Assembly (NCBI RefSeq): GCF_014196715.1
Contig: NZ_JACIEF010000002.1
Span: 372,001-436,000 of the forward strand
Length of the DNA stretch: 64,000 bases
Direction: 5' to 3'
DNA from: Pedobacter zeae
Lineage (GTDB): Bacteria > Bacteroidota > Bacteroidia > Sphingobacteriales > Sphingobacteriaceae
Shown: piece by piece, positions 17,061 to 25,808 of the stretch
How positions within the stretch are numbered: position 1 is the first letter of the stretch
Layout: every line of letters begins with the position of its first letter
Notes under the pieces: model-generated
What the model was told of the DNA's origin: nothing
The model's input: the letters and a program-made list of their open reading frames with translations, nothing else
Database searches by the model: none
Program-made: the position numbers and the translations under genes

Positions 17061-17261
17061 ATGTCAAAAGTACAAAACTATTATCAAAAAGAAGCTAATA
17101 AAAACGCTGATTTTGAAAATTTTCTGAAAGATGAGCTTTTAGAAAAGGAATTAAAAGATCAGTATGAAGCTGATCAACAAGCTTACTACAGTGAGCAACA
17201 AAGGCAAGAAGCTGAACAAGCTAAAGCTGAATATGAATCTTTTAATTGGAACCTTAATTAA
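17061..17261 (+). CDS. Glu/Gln-rich helical early protein
   Basis: 66 residues from the ATG in TATAAAAACCATGTC; an upstream in-frame ATG at 16974 is rejected because it overlaps the hairpin and the shared leader is at 17047-17063. Almost entirely charged coiled coil (KDELLEKELKDQYEADQQAY). Function unknown. Confidence 0.55.
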   Translation: MSKVQNYYQKEANKNADFENFLKDELLEKELKDQYEADQQAYYSEQQRQEAEQAKAEYESFNWNLN

Positions 17262-17268
17262 TCAAAAA

Positions 17269-17454
17269 ATGGAAAAGATTGGAAATACGATATCGCAAAA
17301 TCATAAGCAAGAGGTTTATGATAGACTTCTCCTTAACCATTTAACTAAACAACACAAGGAGGAAATAAAAGAAGAGAAGTCGGCTTTGGTTAGAAATCTC
17401 ACTGTAGCGGCCTTGCTTGCTGCAATAATTACCGGTTTGCATTTTTTAGCGTGA
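17269..17454 (+). CDS. Small early membrane protein
   Basis: 61 residues: charged N-terminal half (KQHKEEIKEEKSALVR) and a C-terminal membrane segment LTVAALLAAIITGLHFLA. It starts 7 bp after the previous stop. Function unknown; small tail-anchored early proteins often modulate host membrane or exclude other phages, but nothing here shows that. Confidence 0.55.
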   Translation: MEKIGNTISQNHKQEVYDRLLLNHLTKQHKEEIKEEKSALVRNLTVAALLAAIITGLHFLA

Positions 17455-17531
17455 ATTGGGTAATCATCGATAGGGTTGTTTACGCGATCATGTTCGCCGG
17501 GGCAATCATAGGAGCAATAATTTTTAAATAA
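17451..17531 (+). CDS. 26-residue membrane micro-ORF
   Basis: GTG start overlapping the previous stop (GTGA). Sequence VNWVIIDRVVYAIMFAGAII then GAIIFK: one membrane helix. Three similar one-helix micro-ORFs (20791, 21504, 31238) occur in the same phage, which raises its credibility. Confidence 0.35.
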   Translation: MNWVIIDRVVYAIMFAGAIIGAIIFK

Positions 17532-17548
17532 TCATAAATATAAAAACC

Positions 17549-18547
17549 ATGTCAAATCAAATCGCAGTAACAACAGATTACATTAAGGGGTTAACTCCTT
17601 TAGAAGTCCTACAAGACAAAAACATCGGCCAGCACTTTGTAAATAAGTTCATGGCTGTTTATAGAACAAGCAACGATCATGCGGTAGCCTACTATGAGCG
17701 TGAGATTGACAACTTTACCAAGAGGGTCAACGAAAGCGAAGAGCTGGCAGCCTGTACACCGATGTCGCTTTTTGTGGCTCTTATGCAGGTCGGTGGCTGG
17801 AAGTTGAGTTTTGAAGGCGGCAGTCAGCCAGATGTTTATCTGATACCTGGCAACAGGAATATCGGAACCAAAGACAACCCAGTATGGATTAAAGAGGCTA
17901 TAGCTCAACCGTCACCTTATGGAGAGAAAAAGATCAGGGTAGAAACGGGGCAGGTTAAGCATGCCGGAAGTCCAATTGTGGTTTATGACTGCGATACCTA
18001 TACCGAATCGGTAAAAGATGGCAGAACCATGGTTGAATGGACCAAAGGCAAAAGAACTCCTGAATCAAGAATAGTTGGCGGTTTTATTCTGCTAGAGTAT
18101 CCAGATGGAACCAGAGAATTCAAAACATTCGATATGCAAGATGTTTCCTCATGGGAAAAGGCGTCTACCAAAAAGAACAAAGGCAAAACCAATGTACTGT
18201 ATGGTTATGAGTGGCAAGGTTCTGGCCAGAGTGCACGCCTTGTTAAGCCAGAGGGAGGCCAGATTGATAAAAAATTCTTTGAAGGCAAAATCCTTAAGCA
18301 TGCCTTTAAGCTTTTCCCTAGGGTGATTACAAATCAAACCCTACCTGAAAACTTCGTCCCGTCTGTAGAATCCGCAATCCGTCAGGGCTTCGATACATCT
18401 GAATTTACCGAGGATGTTTCACATGAAGAATTGCCAGAACAGGAACAAGATGACTTTGATGCGGCATTGAATGAGGCAAAGTCGGAAAGCGCCCCTTTAA
18501 CTGTAACAATAAACCAATCAAACGACCCAGAAGAGCCAACTTTTTAA
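17549..18547 (+). CDS. recT: RecT single-strand annealing recombinase
   Basis: 332 residues with the RecT-family core: LAACTPMSLFVALMQVGGWK (about 70-90), GGSQPDVYLIPGN, KDNPVWIKEAIAQPSPYGE, and the late segment KILKHAFKLFPRV. RecT anneals single strands and promotes strand exchange with a partner 5'-3' exonuclease; the PD-(D/E)XK protein at 19886 is the likely partner. Start ATG is in the TATAAAAACCATGTC leader. The acidic C-terminal tail (about 290-332) is family typical for protein contacts. Confidence 0.92.
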   Translation: MSNQIAVTTDYIKGLTPLEVLQDKNIGQHFVNKFMAVYRTSNDHAVAYYEREIDNFTKRVNESEELAACTPMSLFVALMQVGGWKLSFEGGSQPDVYLIPGNRNIGTKDNPVWIKEAIAQPSPYGEKKIRVETGQVKHAGSPIVVYDCDTYTESVKDGRTMVEWTKGKRTPESRIVGGFILLEYPDGTREFKTFDMQDVSSWEKASTKKNKGKTNVLYGYEWQGSGQSARLVKPEGGQIDKKFFEGKILKHAFKLFPRVITNQTLPENFVPSVESAIRQGFDTSEFTEDVSHEELPEQEQDDFDAALNEAKSESAPLTVTINQSNDPEEPTF

Positions 18548-18650
18548 TTAACCCAATTATAAACCCAGGCGGCCGGATAAAGCGGTTTTATTTAGTCTAC
18601 GCGACCGGCTGCCTTAACCATTCCAATTTTAACAATTAAATATAAAAACC

Positions 18651-19883
18651 ATGTCAACAGAAACATTAAATCAACCAACACAAGAACTGATCAAAGTCGA
18701 AGAGATTACTAACATCATGGCTACTGCCAGTGATGTTTTAGCTAAAAATCAAAGCTTACTTGAAAGATGCCTTGCCAAAGGCCAAATGCTAATTGATACC
18801 GCTGCATCTGGCATGAGTGATGAACTCGATAAAGAAATTAACGACTGGCAGGTGAAAGCAAAAGACGCATTGGCATTGATGAACAGTAGAAGATCGCCTA
18901 TCACTCAGCTTATGACTAAAATGGCGAAAGTATTTACTGGAATGGAGGCCGAAATCGATCCGGCTAAGCCTACATCTTACTTTTCTAAAGCTCAGGAATT
19001 ACGTAATCAGTGGGCAAAAGAGAAAGCAGCTATCCAAAGACAGAAAGAAGCCGAGATATTGGCTAAACAGCAAAAAGAAAAGGAAGTTATTGCTATGCGC
19101 GCCGAAATATCTAAACAGATCCGGGATATATACAATACAAAGTTATTCAGTTTTAAAAAATTTGTATCAGATAAATTTAACGCCCTTACGCTTGAAAACG
19201 TTGATGATATCAAAACTACCATCAACAATGTAAAGGTAAATTATCCGGTAGATAAGTTTAATGAACTGGTTCCAACTCTCTTCGCTGTTCATTTATCAAA
19301 AGAGGAATTGGACGCATTAATCACCGAGGAACGTGATGCGCTATACAACGAACTATCGGCCAACTTTACCGAAAACATGGAGGTAGCGAAATCAGACGCG
19401 TTAGATAAAATTCCATCTCGCATAAACGAATTAAAAGCTATTGCCAAATCGAGTGCCGCCGAAAAAGAACGCTTGGAAAAAGAAGCAGCTGAACGCCAAC
19501 AACGTGAAGATGATCAATTGGCAGCAGATCTCGCCACTCAGAAAGCTGCAGATGAGAAGCGTATCGAAGATCAAAAGAAAATGGAAGAAGCCGCTGCAGC
19601 TTTTAATAAAGAGGCAGAGCTTGCTCAATTAGCAGATACCCAATCAAAAGTTAAAGAATCTTATGGGATAGAGGTTTCTGATGCTCAGGGTTGGGGTGCT
19701 ATCTTCTTATTCTGGTTCGAGCATGAGGGAAAAGGTTTGTCTTCTGCTGATATAGAAAAGAAAACGATGAAGCAGCTAAAAGCTTTTGCTGAGAAAAAGG
19801 CCAGCATTAAAGGTGGATCGCTGTTCATTGATAACCCTTACGTACAATATATCGAGGATTTAAAAGCAGTCGTAACTAAATAA
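18651..19883 (+). CDS. Coiled-coil protein between RecT and exonuclease
   Basis: 410 residues, mostly helical and very charged, with long coiled-coil stretches around 110-160 and 260-330 (KERLEKEAAERQQREDDQLA). The C-terminus is compact (DAQGWGAIFLFWFEHEGKGL). Starts at the shared TATAAAAACCATGTC leader and ends 2 bp before the nuclease gene. Similar coiled-coil genes next to recT occur in other phages (DUF1351-like position), but the family was not established. Probably aids or scaffolds the recombination pair. Confidence 0.7.
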   Translation: MSTETLNQPTQELIKVEEITNIMATASDVLAKNQSLLERCLAKGQMLIDTAASGMSDELDKEINDWQVKAKDALALMNSRRSPITQLMTKMAKVFTGMEAEIDPAKPTSYFSKAQELRNQWAKEKAAIQRQKEAEILAKQQKEKEVIAMRAEISKQIRDIYNTKLFSFKKFVSDKFNALTLENVDDIKTTINNVKVNYPVDKFNELVPTLFAVHLSKEELDALITEERDALYNELSANFTENMEVAKSDALDKIPSRINELKAIAKSSAAEKERLEKEAAERQQREDDQLAADLATQKAADEKRIEDQKKMEEAAAAFNKEAELAQLADTQSKVKESYGIEVSDAQGWGAIFLFWFEHEGKGLSSADIEKKTMKQLKAFAEKKASIKGGSLFIDNPYVQYIEDLKAVVTK

Positions 19884-19885
19884 TC

Positions 19886-20578
19886 ATGCCACAAGATCCA
19901 TACTTCGGACGTCCTGAAATTTCAAACTCTGATCTGTCAGCACTTAAAAACCTGCTTTATCCCCGAGAAGAAATCGGGAATAAAGAAAGGGCTTACGCCA
20001 ACGGTACTTTGCTTGATAACATGATAACTGAAATCGAAAAGGTAGACTTCTACAGGCTACGTGTTCAGTATTGCGATTACCAGTTTACCCAGGAAGAGTT
20101 TGATACCGCAGCTGCAATGAAAAAAGCCTTTTTAAAAGATCCGTTTTGCAAAATGCTTAATGATGCTTCGGATTATCAAGCCATAACGATGAACTACAAT
20201 TTCGATATCGAGTATAACGGTTTTCAGTTTCAGTTGAGCGCTGGCGTTCGTTGCAAGTGGGACCTGTTAGCAAGAGGTTTTAAGATGGGCGGCGATATCA
20301 AAAGTACCACCGCCCAAACCTTAAAACAGTTCTATGCTGCATGTCACCTTTTCGATTATTTCAGATCCCGTGCCTGGTATATGGATTTAGAGGGAATTGA
20401 CAAGGATGTGTTAATCGGGATCAGCAAAGTAAATAAACAAGTTTTTAAAATTTTCCTTGATCGGAAAGCTCCATTAAACACCGAAGCCAGGCAGTTATAT
20501 GAATTGGGTAAAGCCCAATACCAAGAACTGGCTTTCAAATACTGGATGCTTTTTGACGGTCTTAAACTAACAGCATAA
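19886..20578 (+). CDS. RecE-like PD-(D/E)XK exonuclease
   Basis: 230 residues. Motifs: start region ISNSDLSALKNLLYP typical of putative exodeoxyribonuclease VIII PDDEXK-like domains, KWDLLARG (catalytic Asp) and GGDIKSTTAQTLKQF (D-x-K). The role is to resect double-stranded ends so that RecT can load. Placed 3' of recT with only the coiled-coil gene between. Confidence 0.82.
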   Translation: MPQDPYFGRPEISNSDLSALKNLLYPREEIGNKERAYANGTLLDNMITEIEKVDFYRLRVQYCDYQFTQEEFDTAAAMKKAFLKDPFCKMLNDASDYQAITMNYNFDIEYNGFQFQLSAGVRCKWDLLARGFKMGGDIKSTTAQTLKQFYAACHLFDYFRSRAWYMDLEGIDKDVLIGISKVNKQVFKIFLDRKAPLNTEARQLYELGKAQYQELAFKYWMLFDGLKLTA

Positions 20579-20778
20579 TGGGATTTAATATAAATGAAAA
20601 GATTAATACAGAGCTTCATTACAAAGATGTTAGCCTGATTACCGTAGCACTAAGTATCTACCTAAATGAGGGCGGTGACAAAATAGATAAAGAAGTATCT
20701 GATCGTGCAAAAAGGCTTATCGATCGTCTTGGTTATGAATTGTACGACTGCCCACAAGACGAACATAATGGACATTAA
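20578..20778 (+). CDS. Small early phage protein
   Basis: 66 residues, start overlaps the nuclease stop by 1 bp (TAATG). Helical, charged, ends YDCPQDEHNGH. No family recognised; tight coupling supports a real gene. Confidence 0.6.
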   Translation: MGFNINEKINTELHYKDVSLITVALSIYLNEGGDKIDKEVSDRAKRLIDRLGYELYDCPQDEHNGH

Positions 20779-20790
20779 ACCAACAGCATA

Positions 20791-20883
20791 ATGAAAAAAC
20801 TATTAACATCAGATTACGCCAAAGCAATTTATTTGGCAATCGCAGTAGCCATAATCATTTTAATAATCGCACCAATTAAGTAA
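20791..20883 (+). CDS. 30-residue membrane micro-ORF
   Basis: ATG preceded by AACAGCATA; reads MKKLLTSDYAKAIYLAIAVA then IIILIIAPIK, one membrane helix with a basic N-terminus. Sits 12 bp after and 3 bp before neighbouring genes, fitting the operon. Confidence 0.5.
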   Translation: MKKLLTSDYAKAIYLAIAVAIIILIIAPIK

Positions 20884-20886
20884 GCG

Positions 20887-21126
20887 ATGGAAAAAGTAAA
20901 AATAGAGCTTTCGCCTTATGATGCATTGTCTATTCTGTCTTTTTGCCGGGAATATGTTAATGATGAACTGGCCGACGAACCGATTTTCATTGCACTTAAA
21001 AAGAGTGTTAAAGCTTTTGAAGAAGAGCTTACTAAAAATCTGACAGAAGATCAATACGAAGATGCTAAGGCAGAGAACCAAGTTAACCGTTTAATGGGCA
21101 CATGCCCCAATAATTATAAACCATAA
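20887..21126 (+). CDS. Small early phage protein
   Basis: 79 residues, acidic and helical (SILSFCREYVNDELADEPIF), start 3 bp after the micro-ORF. No family recognised. Confidence 0.6.
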   Translation: MEKVKIELSPYDALSILSFCREYVNDELADEPIFIALKKSVKAFEEELTKNLTEDQYEDAKAENQVNRLMGTCPNNYKP

Positions 21127-21129
21127 ACA

Positions 21130-21501
21130 ATGAAAACAGTAACACTAAACGAAAAACAATACTGCGTAAGTATTTTACTTGATGGTTTCACCATCGAATC
21201 TAAGCCATCAAGTAATGTGTCATTTTATGGCGTGAATAAGGACACGAAAGAATTATTTGTGCAATTCAAAAGTGGTTCATGCTATTTCTATAAAGAAATC
21301 ACTAATGATGCGGCGATTGGATTAATCAATGCGGAAAGTGTTGGGAGTTATATATCCAGGAATATCGTAGGACAATTTACTTCGCAAAAAATAGATGCTC
21401 CTTTAATAATTCCTACACCCGACCAGCAATCTTTAAACAGATTGAATCAGCTTCCAAAAGGCGCTGACTATGAATCAGATCCTGAATTTGTAAACTTTTA
21501 A
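21130..21501 (+). CDS. KTSC-domain protein
   Basis: 123 residues. The middle fits the KTSC domain: SSNVSFYGVNKDTKELFVQF, GSCYFYKEI and ESVGSYISRNI. The domain is named after a C-terminal partner of lysyl-tRNA synthetase-type proteins and recurs in phage proteins; it is thought to bind RNA or protein, with no proven activity. C-terminal tail is disordered. Confidence 0.75.
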   Translation: MKTVTLNEKQYCVSILLDGFTIESKPSSNVSFYGVNKDTKELFVQFKSGSCYFYKEITNDAAIGLINAESVGSYISRNIVGQFTSQKIDAPLIIPTPDQQSLNRLNQLPKGADYESDPEFVNF

Positions 21502-21503
21502 AC

Positions 21504-21587
21504 ATGGACGATAACACTAAAGAAGTAATTGAATCAGTATTGGCGGCTATCATAATCATAGCCCTGATATACTTAACCCATAAATAA
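21504..21587 (+). CDS. 27-residue membrane micro-ORF
   Basis: Reads MDDNTKEVIESVLAAIIIIA then LIYLTHK: an acidic N-terminus and one membrane helix. Two bp from the genes on both sides. Confidence 0.45.
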   Translation: MDDNTKEVIESVLAAIIIIALIYLTHK

Positions 21588-21589
21588 AA

Positions 21590-21931
21590 ATGAATACAGA
21601 AAACGAAAAATTAAACCTGTGGTGTATAGTAGAGCTATTCGGCCACTCACAAATTGCTGGCAAATGCACTGAACAAAATATTGCCGGAACCAATATGCTA
21701 AGAGTGGACGTTCCCGAAACAAGCAAGAACGGACCTTTTACAAAGTTTTATGGGGCTGCAGCTATTTACGCAATAAACCCTGTTACAGAGGAAGTAGTTA
21801 AGGCTAAAGCTGAAATGCTTCAAACCCAGCCAATCGAAAGATGGAACATCAAAACTTTTAATGATAAAATACTTCAGTTGAATTCGGGAAATGTCAACGA
21901 TGTTGATTTTGAAGATGATCTTTTACCTTAA
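21590..21931 (+). CDS. Conserved-looking phage protein
   Basis: 113 residues; N-terminal beta-rich part (WCIVELFGHSQIAGKCTEQN, LRVDVPE, FTKFYGAAAIYAINPVTEEV) similar to small phage accessory proteins that follow recombination genes in Bacteroidota phages. C-terminus acidic. Function unknown. Confidence 0.6.
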   Translation: MNTENEKLNLWCIVELFGHSQIAGKCTEQNIAGTNMLRVDVPETSKNGPFTKFYGAAAIYAINPVTEEVVKAKAEMLQTQPIERWNIKTFNDKILQLNSGNVNDVDFEDDLLP

Positions 21932-21942
21932 TAATTTTTTAC

Positions 21943-22530
21943 ATGAATACATTAACAGTAGACACAGGCGTACAAGTCGCCATCACACGCAGGATTACAA
22001 GTGTAATGCTGAAAAGCCATGGAGGCGTAGATGTTAGGTTCGAAAAAACAATATCTATTCCTGACGAGCGCGAAGATATCACAGAAGATGAGCGCGAAGA
22101 TATCGAGATCCATTCTGATGATAAATCTGACGTAAAGTCGTTGCCTCATCCAGATTTATTACATGCCATGGAAATCCTGCGGGCTCACTATGCAATCCTT
22201 GCTAATCAATTAGGCGGTCGTGAAGCAGATCTTCCGGCACTTGATGATGATGTTGATTTCTTAATGCTTTTCAAACTGGAAGGTGTGAAGATTAATTACG
22301 ATAGTTCAAGCGCAACATGCTCCATGAAAGGTACGAGCTCCACTCAATTCGGAACATTGAAGATTGAAACTGCCCCGATTTCATTCGATGGTAATTACCA
22401 ATGGAAAGATGAGTTTTCTCATGCGGTAATGCATTTGTGTGATGAAGCTTTAAGGTATTTAGATGGTAAGATAGCACCATCTAATCAACTTGATATGTTC
22501 GATCAGGCCGATGCGAATGAATTAGATTAA
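21943..22530 (+). CDS. Unknown early phage protein
   Basis: 195 residues. A beta-rich N-terminus is followed by an acidic linker with a near-perfect DNA/protein repeat (DEREDITEDEREDIE) and a globular C-terminal half (LEGVKINYDSSSATCSMKGT). Last gene before the tRNA-like element. No family recognised. Confidence 0.6.
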   Translation: MNTLTVDTGVQVAITRRITSVMLKSHGGVDVRFEKTISIPDEREDITEDEREDIEIHSDDKSDVKSLPHPDLLHAMEILRAHYAILANQLGGREADLPALDDDVDFLMLFKLEGVKINYDSSSATCSMKGTSSTQFGTLKIETAPISFDGNYQWKDEFSHAVMHLCDEALRYLDGKIAPSNQLDMFDQADANELD

Positions 22531-22545
22531 AAAAGCGACATGGTA

Positions 22546-22563
22546 GCCGGTTAGCTTTCCGGC
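22546..22563 (+). terminator. Small hairpin before the tRNA-like gene
   Basis: Stem GCCGG / CCGGC with an 8-nt loop, 15 bp after the previous stop codon and 13 bp before the tRNA-like fold. It may separate the mRNA from the tRNA or guide processing. No T tract. Confidence 0.35.
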
Positions 22564-22575
22564 AATTCACAGGTA

Positions 22576-22647
22576 ATGCCATTAGCTCCAATTGGTAGAG
22601 CAACCGAATAAAATCGGTGTGTGTCGGTTCGAATCCGGCATGGTATA
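22576..22647 (+). tRNA. tRNA-like gene with a 6-nt anticodon loop
   Basis: A 72-nt cloverleaf folds: acceptor ATGCCAT / ATGGTAT (one G-T), TA, D arm GCTC-N9-GAGC, anticodon stem ACCGA / TCGGT, variable GTGT, T arm GTCGG-TTCGAAT-CCGGC, discriminator A. The anticodon loop is only ATAAAA, one nucleotide short of normal, so the anticodon cannot be assigned with certainty (AAA if the U is position 33). CCA is not encoded, as is common in this group. It sits inside the early phage operon. Confidence 0.65.
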
Positions 22648-22716
22648 CTAAGTCAGATCACTACTGCAATCGTTCTTTTAAAATGAATTCGTGGCTCATA
22701 GAACACTTTTATCAAT

Positions 22717-22750
22717 AGTCGGGGGAACGTGAAATACCCCGACTTCTTTA
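22717..22750 (+). terminator. Terminator after the tRNA-like gene
   Basis: Perfect 8-bp stem AGTCGGGG / CCCCGACT, 12-nt loop, then TCTTTA. Located 70 bp after the tRNA-like 3' end and 27 bp before the next ORF. Confidence 0.7.
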
Positions 22751-22776
22751 ACTAACCATCCAATATAAAAACCATT

Positions 22777-22836
22777 ATGTCGAAAAAAATCGTGAGTAAA
22801 AAGAAAGGAGCTGCAGATGAGCGTGCATATTGTTGA
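22777..22836 (+). CDS. Possible 19-residue leader peptide
   Basis: The leader motif AATATAAAAACC precedes this ATG, which reads MSKKIVSKKKGAADERAYC and overlaps the start of the next gene by 20 bp in another frame. It may be a translated leader coupling to 22817, or a chance frame. Confidence 0.3.
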   Translation: MSKKIVSKKKGAADERAYC

Positions 22837-23119
22837 TCTCAGGGAGAAGAGTCGAAAATCTATATCGGTAAAAAAGAATGCCGATCAGTTTGTAACACAT
22901 GAAGAGGTTCAGGTAGGATGCTTGCTTAGGATTGCCGATTCAATGGAGTTAATGGCAAAAGATAGGATTGAATTGGAACGCCAAAATAAATTCCTTAATC
23001 AACTTGCTAGCGACCGGGCTAAGGAAATCGAAACGTTAAAAAAAGCTGTAGCATCCTACAAAGGAAAATTCAGAAAAGCAAATAGTCTGCTAAGAGAAAT
23101 GGAGGCAAAATGTATATAG
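22817..23119 (+). CDS. Coiled-coil phage protein
   Basis: 100 residues; residues 45-95 form a charged coiled coil (DRIELERQNKFLNQLASDRA). Overlaps the helicase gene start by 10 bp. Function unknown; perhaps a helicase accessory factor by position. Confidence 0.6.
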   Translation: MSVHIVDLREKSRKSISVKKNADQFVTHEEVQVGCLLRIADSMELMAKDRIELERQNKFLNQLASDRAKEIETLKKAVASYKGKFRKANSLLREMEAKCI

Positions 23120-24813
23120 GAGAAGTAAAAACAATGCCGGATCATTTTGCCTTGCAATTTAAGCCTATTCCTAAAGTATTGGCCGCCGTTAAAGCATTAC
23201 CTAACCGTTCATGGGATTGGAATAATAAATACTGGAAAGTGCCCTTATCTCATAAAGATCTGGTTACTGACTTCGCGAAAAAGTTCGGCCTCGATTTCGA
23301 CCGTCAGGCGGAAGTTGTAAACACTAAACAGTTTATTATACCGGATCTTCCTGAGCTTAAACAACCAATCACCCTAAAACGGCCGTTGTTTCACTTTCAG
23401 GAAGGAGGTGTAGCGTACATGATGGAAAAACGCCGGGTAATTAGTGGTGATGATATGGGAATGGGTAAAACTTCCCAAGCTATTGCCGCTTTGGCCGGAT
23501 TACACCAGATGGGTGAAGTTGTTTACCCGGCGTTGGTTATATGCCCATCATCGGTAAAAATTAACTGGCAGCGTGAATTCGCTACTGTTTCCGGTGCAAA
23601 AGCTTTGGTATTGGTTGATAGCATTAAAAATACTTTTATGGAGTATTACCGTGCAGGTATGGCCCAGGTGTTTATAGTAAATTATGAAAGCCTTAAAAAA
23701 TACTTTGTAGACCATATCGATGACCCAGGTATCAATGAAGAAACGGGAAGAAAGAAACCATTAAGAATTAACCATATCCATTTTAAAGAGAAATATAAAT
23801 CTTTCTTTAAATCGATTGTTGCGGATGAGGCACATAGGTTAAAAAGCTTAGCCACTTTAACAACCAAAATTGTAAAGGGATTAACCACTGACAAAGAAAA
23901 CATCTTGCTTTTAACCGGAACCCCGGTGATTAACAAGCCGCAGGATCTGGTTGCATTGCTTGGCATCATGAACCACATGAAAACACTTGGCGGTTATCAA
24001 TTCTTTATGAAGCATTACTGCAGTGGTCCCCGTGAGGCATCGAACTTACAAGAGCTAAATTACAATCTGAATAAACATTGCTTCTATCGCCGTAATAAAA
24101 CCGATAAGAATATCATTCAGGATCTGCCGGACAAAATGCGACAAAAAGTAATTTGCCAATTATCAAAAGAAGCTCGCAAGGAATACGATCACGCCAAGTC
24201 GAACGTAGCAAGTTACCTGGCTAAATACCGAAATGCTACCACGCACGAAATTGAAAAAAGCATGAACGCTGAGATACTAATGCAAATCGGTGTGCTTAAA
24301 AATATATCAGCCCGTGGAAAGCTGAAGGATGTATTCGATTTCATTCATGATACGCTTGCAAGCGGACAAAAATTGGTCGTGTTTGCGAGCCTTACAGAAA
24401 TCATTGAAGCAGTTCAAAAGGAATTTCCCCACTCAGTACGAATTACCGGCCAAGATGATACGACACAGAAGCAGGCAGCTATTGACCGCTTCCAAACTGA
24501 TCCGGGAATGATGCTAATTGTTTGCAACCTGAAAGCTGCAGGTGTAGGTGTAACGCTTACGGCCGCTTCAAACGTAGCTTTCATTGAGCAAGGTTGGCAC
24601 TCAGCGATTATGGATCAGGCCGAAGATAGATGTTTTCGTATTGGCCAAAAAAACAATGTGATGTGTACTTATTTCCTGGGTGAAGATACTATCGATGAAG
24701 ATATATACGATCTCATTCAGAAAAAACGAGAAATCGCCAATACTGTAAGTGGTGCAGTTGATGAGTTCGAAACTACAACAGTCCAATCGTTAATCAATAT
24801 TTTAAATAAGTAA
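23110..24813 (+). CDS. SNF2-family DNA helicase/translocase
   Basis: 567 residues. N-terminal region (1-75; NRSWDWNNKYWKVPLSHKDL) resembles the HARP-like part of SMARCAL1-type proteins. Helicase core: Walker A GDDMGMGKTSQ (113-123), DEAH box VADEAHRL (about 237-244), LLLTGTPVINKPQDL (motif III), and C-terminal motifs VVFASLTEI, CNLKAAGVGVTLTAAS, MDQAEDRCFRIGQ. Such phage proteins are thought to drive replication-fork or annealing reactions; SMARCAL1 relatives anneal single strands. Part of the replication block. Confidence 0.92.
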   Translation: MYIGEVKTMPDHFALQFKPIPKVLAAVKALPNRSWDWNNKYWKVPLSHKDLVTDFAKKFGLDFDRQAEVVNTKQFIIPDLPELKQPITLKRPLFHFQEGGVAYMMEKRRVISGDDMGMGKTSQAIAALAGLHQMGEVVYPALVICPSSVKINWQREFATVSGAKALVLVDSIKNTFMEYYRAGMAQVFIVNYESLKKYFVDHIDDPGINEETGRKKPLRINHIHFKEKYKSFFKSIVADEAHRLKSLATLTTKIVKGLTTDKENILLLTGTPVINKPQDLVALLGIMNHMKTLGGYQFFMKHYCSGPREASNLQELNYNLNKHCFYRRNKTDKNIIQDLPDKMRQKVICQLSKEARKEYDHAKSNVASYLAKYRNATTHEIEKSMNAEILMQIGVLKNISARGKLKDVFDFIHDTLASGQKLVVFASLTEIIEAVQKEFPHSVRITGQDDTTQKQAAIDRFQTDPGMMLIVCNLKAAGVGVTLTAASNVAFIEQGWHSAIMDQAEDRCFRIGQKNNVMCTYFLGEDTIDEDIYDLIQKKREIANTVSGAVDEFETTTVQSLINILNK

Positions 24814-24814
24814 C

Positions 24815-25126
24815 ATGGATTTATTCAGCCAATTGCCGGATTACAATCCGCCAACGCACAAAGCCAAAAACGAGGCCAAGCCAGTAAAAAAGGAAAATTT
24901 ACAACCAATTAAACAGGCTATAAAAATTCCATCTAAGGGCGAGGCTATATTATTGGAAGATATTGTGAGTAATGTAGTAGTTAAAAACGGACTGCCTTTG
25001 ATCTATGCAAAAGCAGGAGATGTATGTAAAGTCATTGCTAATGCTAACGGTCCTTTAGTGGTTCTGGAAAGTGAACATACTGGACGCTTCCATGTCAGAT
25101 CCAAACAAGTAATAATTCATCAGTAA
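24815..25126 (+). CDS. Small phage protein with SH3-like C-terminus
   Basis: 103 residues; basic N-terminal linker (HKAKNEAKPVKKENLQ) then a beta barrel-like part with GDVCKVIANANGPLVVLES and a C-terminal strand RFHVRSKQVII. Starts 2 bp after the helicase stop. No family recognised with confidence. Confidence 0.6.
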   Translation: MDLFSQLPDYNPPTHKAKNEAKPVKKENLQPIKQAIKIPSKGEAILLEDIVSNVVVKNGLPLIYAKAGDVCKVIANANGPLVVLESEHTGRFHVRSKQVIIHQ

Positions 25127-25130
25127 AAAA

Positions 25131-25808
25131 ATGATCAACATAACGAATGAAGATAATATGAGTCTTATGGCTCGTTATCCGGATAAGCATTTTGATCTTG
25201 CAATAGTAGATCCACCCTATGGCATTGGAAGTTTTTGGATGAAACAAAAGCACACATACCATTATGGGAAAAAAGAATGGAATAAGAGGCCTCCAAAGCC
25301 TAAATTCTTTCGTGAACTTTTTCGTGTATCGAAAAACCAAATAATTTTTGGCGGGAATTATTTTGTAAAACTCCTGCCGGTAACGAATAGCTGGATTGTC
25401 TGGGATAAAGGATCAGACGTTTCGAAAATGAATACGTCAGAATGTGAACTGGCATGGACTTCTTTTAAGATACCAATGAGGCGTGTGCAAATTCAATGGT
25501 CAGGAGCTAGGAAAGGTTTGGAGACTGGAATTAAATGTATTCATCCAAATCAAAGACCTATTGAGCTGCATAAATGGCTGCTTACCAATTATGCAAAACC
25601 CGGATTTAAAATTCTAGACACTCATTTAGGTTCTGGATCTATCGCTATAGCATGCCATGATTATGGTTATGATCTCACTGCTTGTGAGCTGGATAAAGAA
25701 TATTTCATGGCAACACAAGATAGATTGTCCCGGTACCAAAGACAACAATCATTATTTATATCACAACAAAGTGAACAGGGATCATTATTTGAAACGGGGG
25801 TGTACTGA
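25131..25808 (+). CDS. DNA adenine (N6) methyltransferase
   Basis: 225 residues. Motif IV VDPPYGIGSF (26-35) before motif I DTHLGSGSIAIACH (about 160-173) gives the beta-class order of N6-adenine/N4-cytosine enzymes; RPIELHKWLL is the usual neighbour of motif I. No endonuclease gene accompanies it, so it probably protects phage DNA or modifies it. Start at 25131; stop overlaps the cytosine methyltransferase start by 1 bp. Confidence 0.9.
   Translation: MINITNEDNMSLMARYPDKHFDLAIVDPPYGIGSFWMKQKHTYHYGKKEWNKRPPKPKFFRELFRVSKNQIIFGGNYFVKLLPVTNSWIVWDKGSDVSKMNTSECELAWTSFKIPMRRVQIQWSGARKGLETGIKCIHPNQRPIELHKWLLTNYAKPGFKILDTHLGSGSIAIACHDYGYDLTACELDKEYFMATQDRLSRYQRQQSLFISQQSEQGSLFETGVY

Noticed and set aside
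18572..18618. GGCGGCCGG / CCGGCTGCC inverted repeat before the 18651 gene
   Set aside because: Arms are far apart with one mismatch, and no T tract; too weak to call a terminator.
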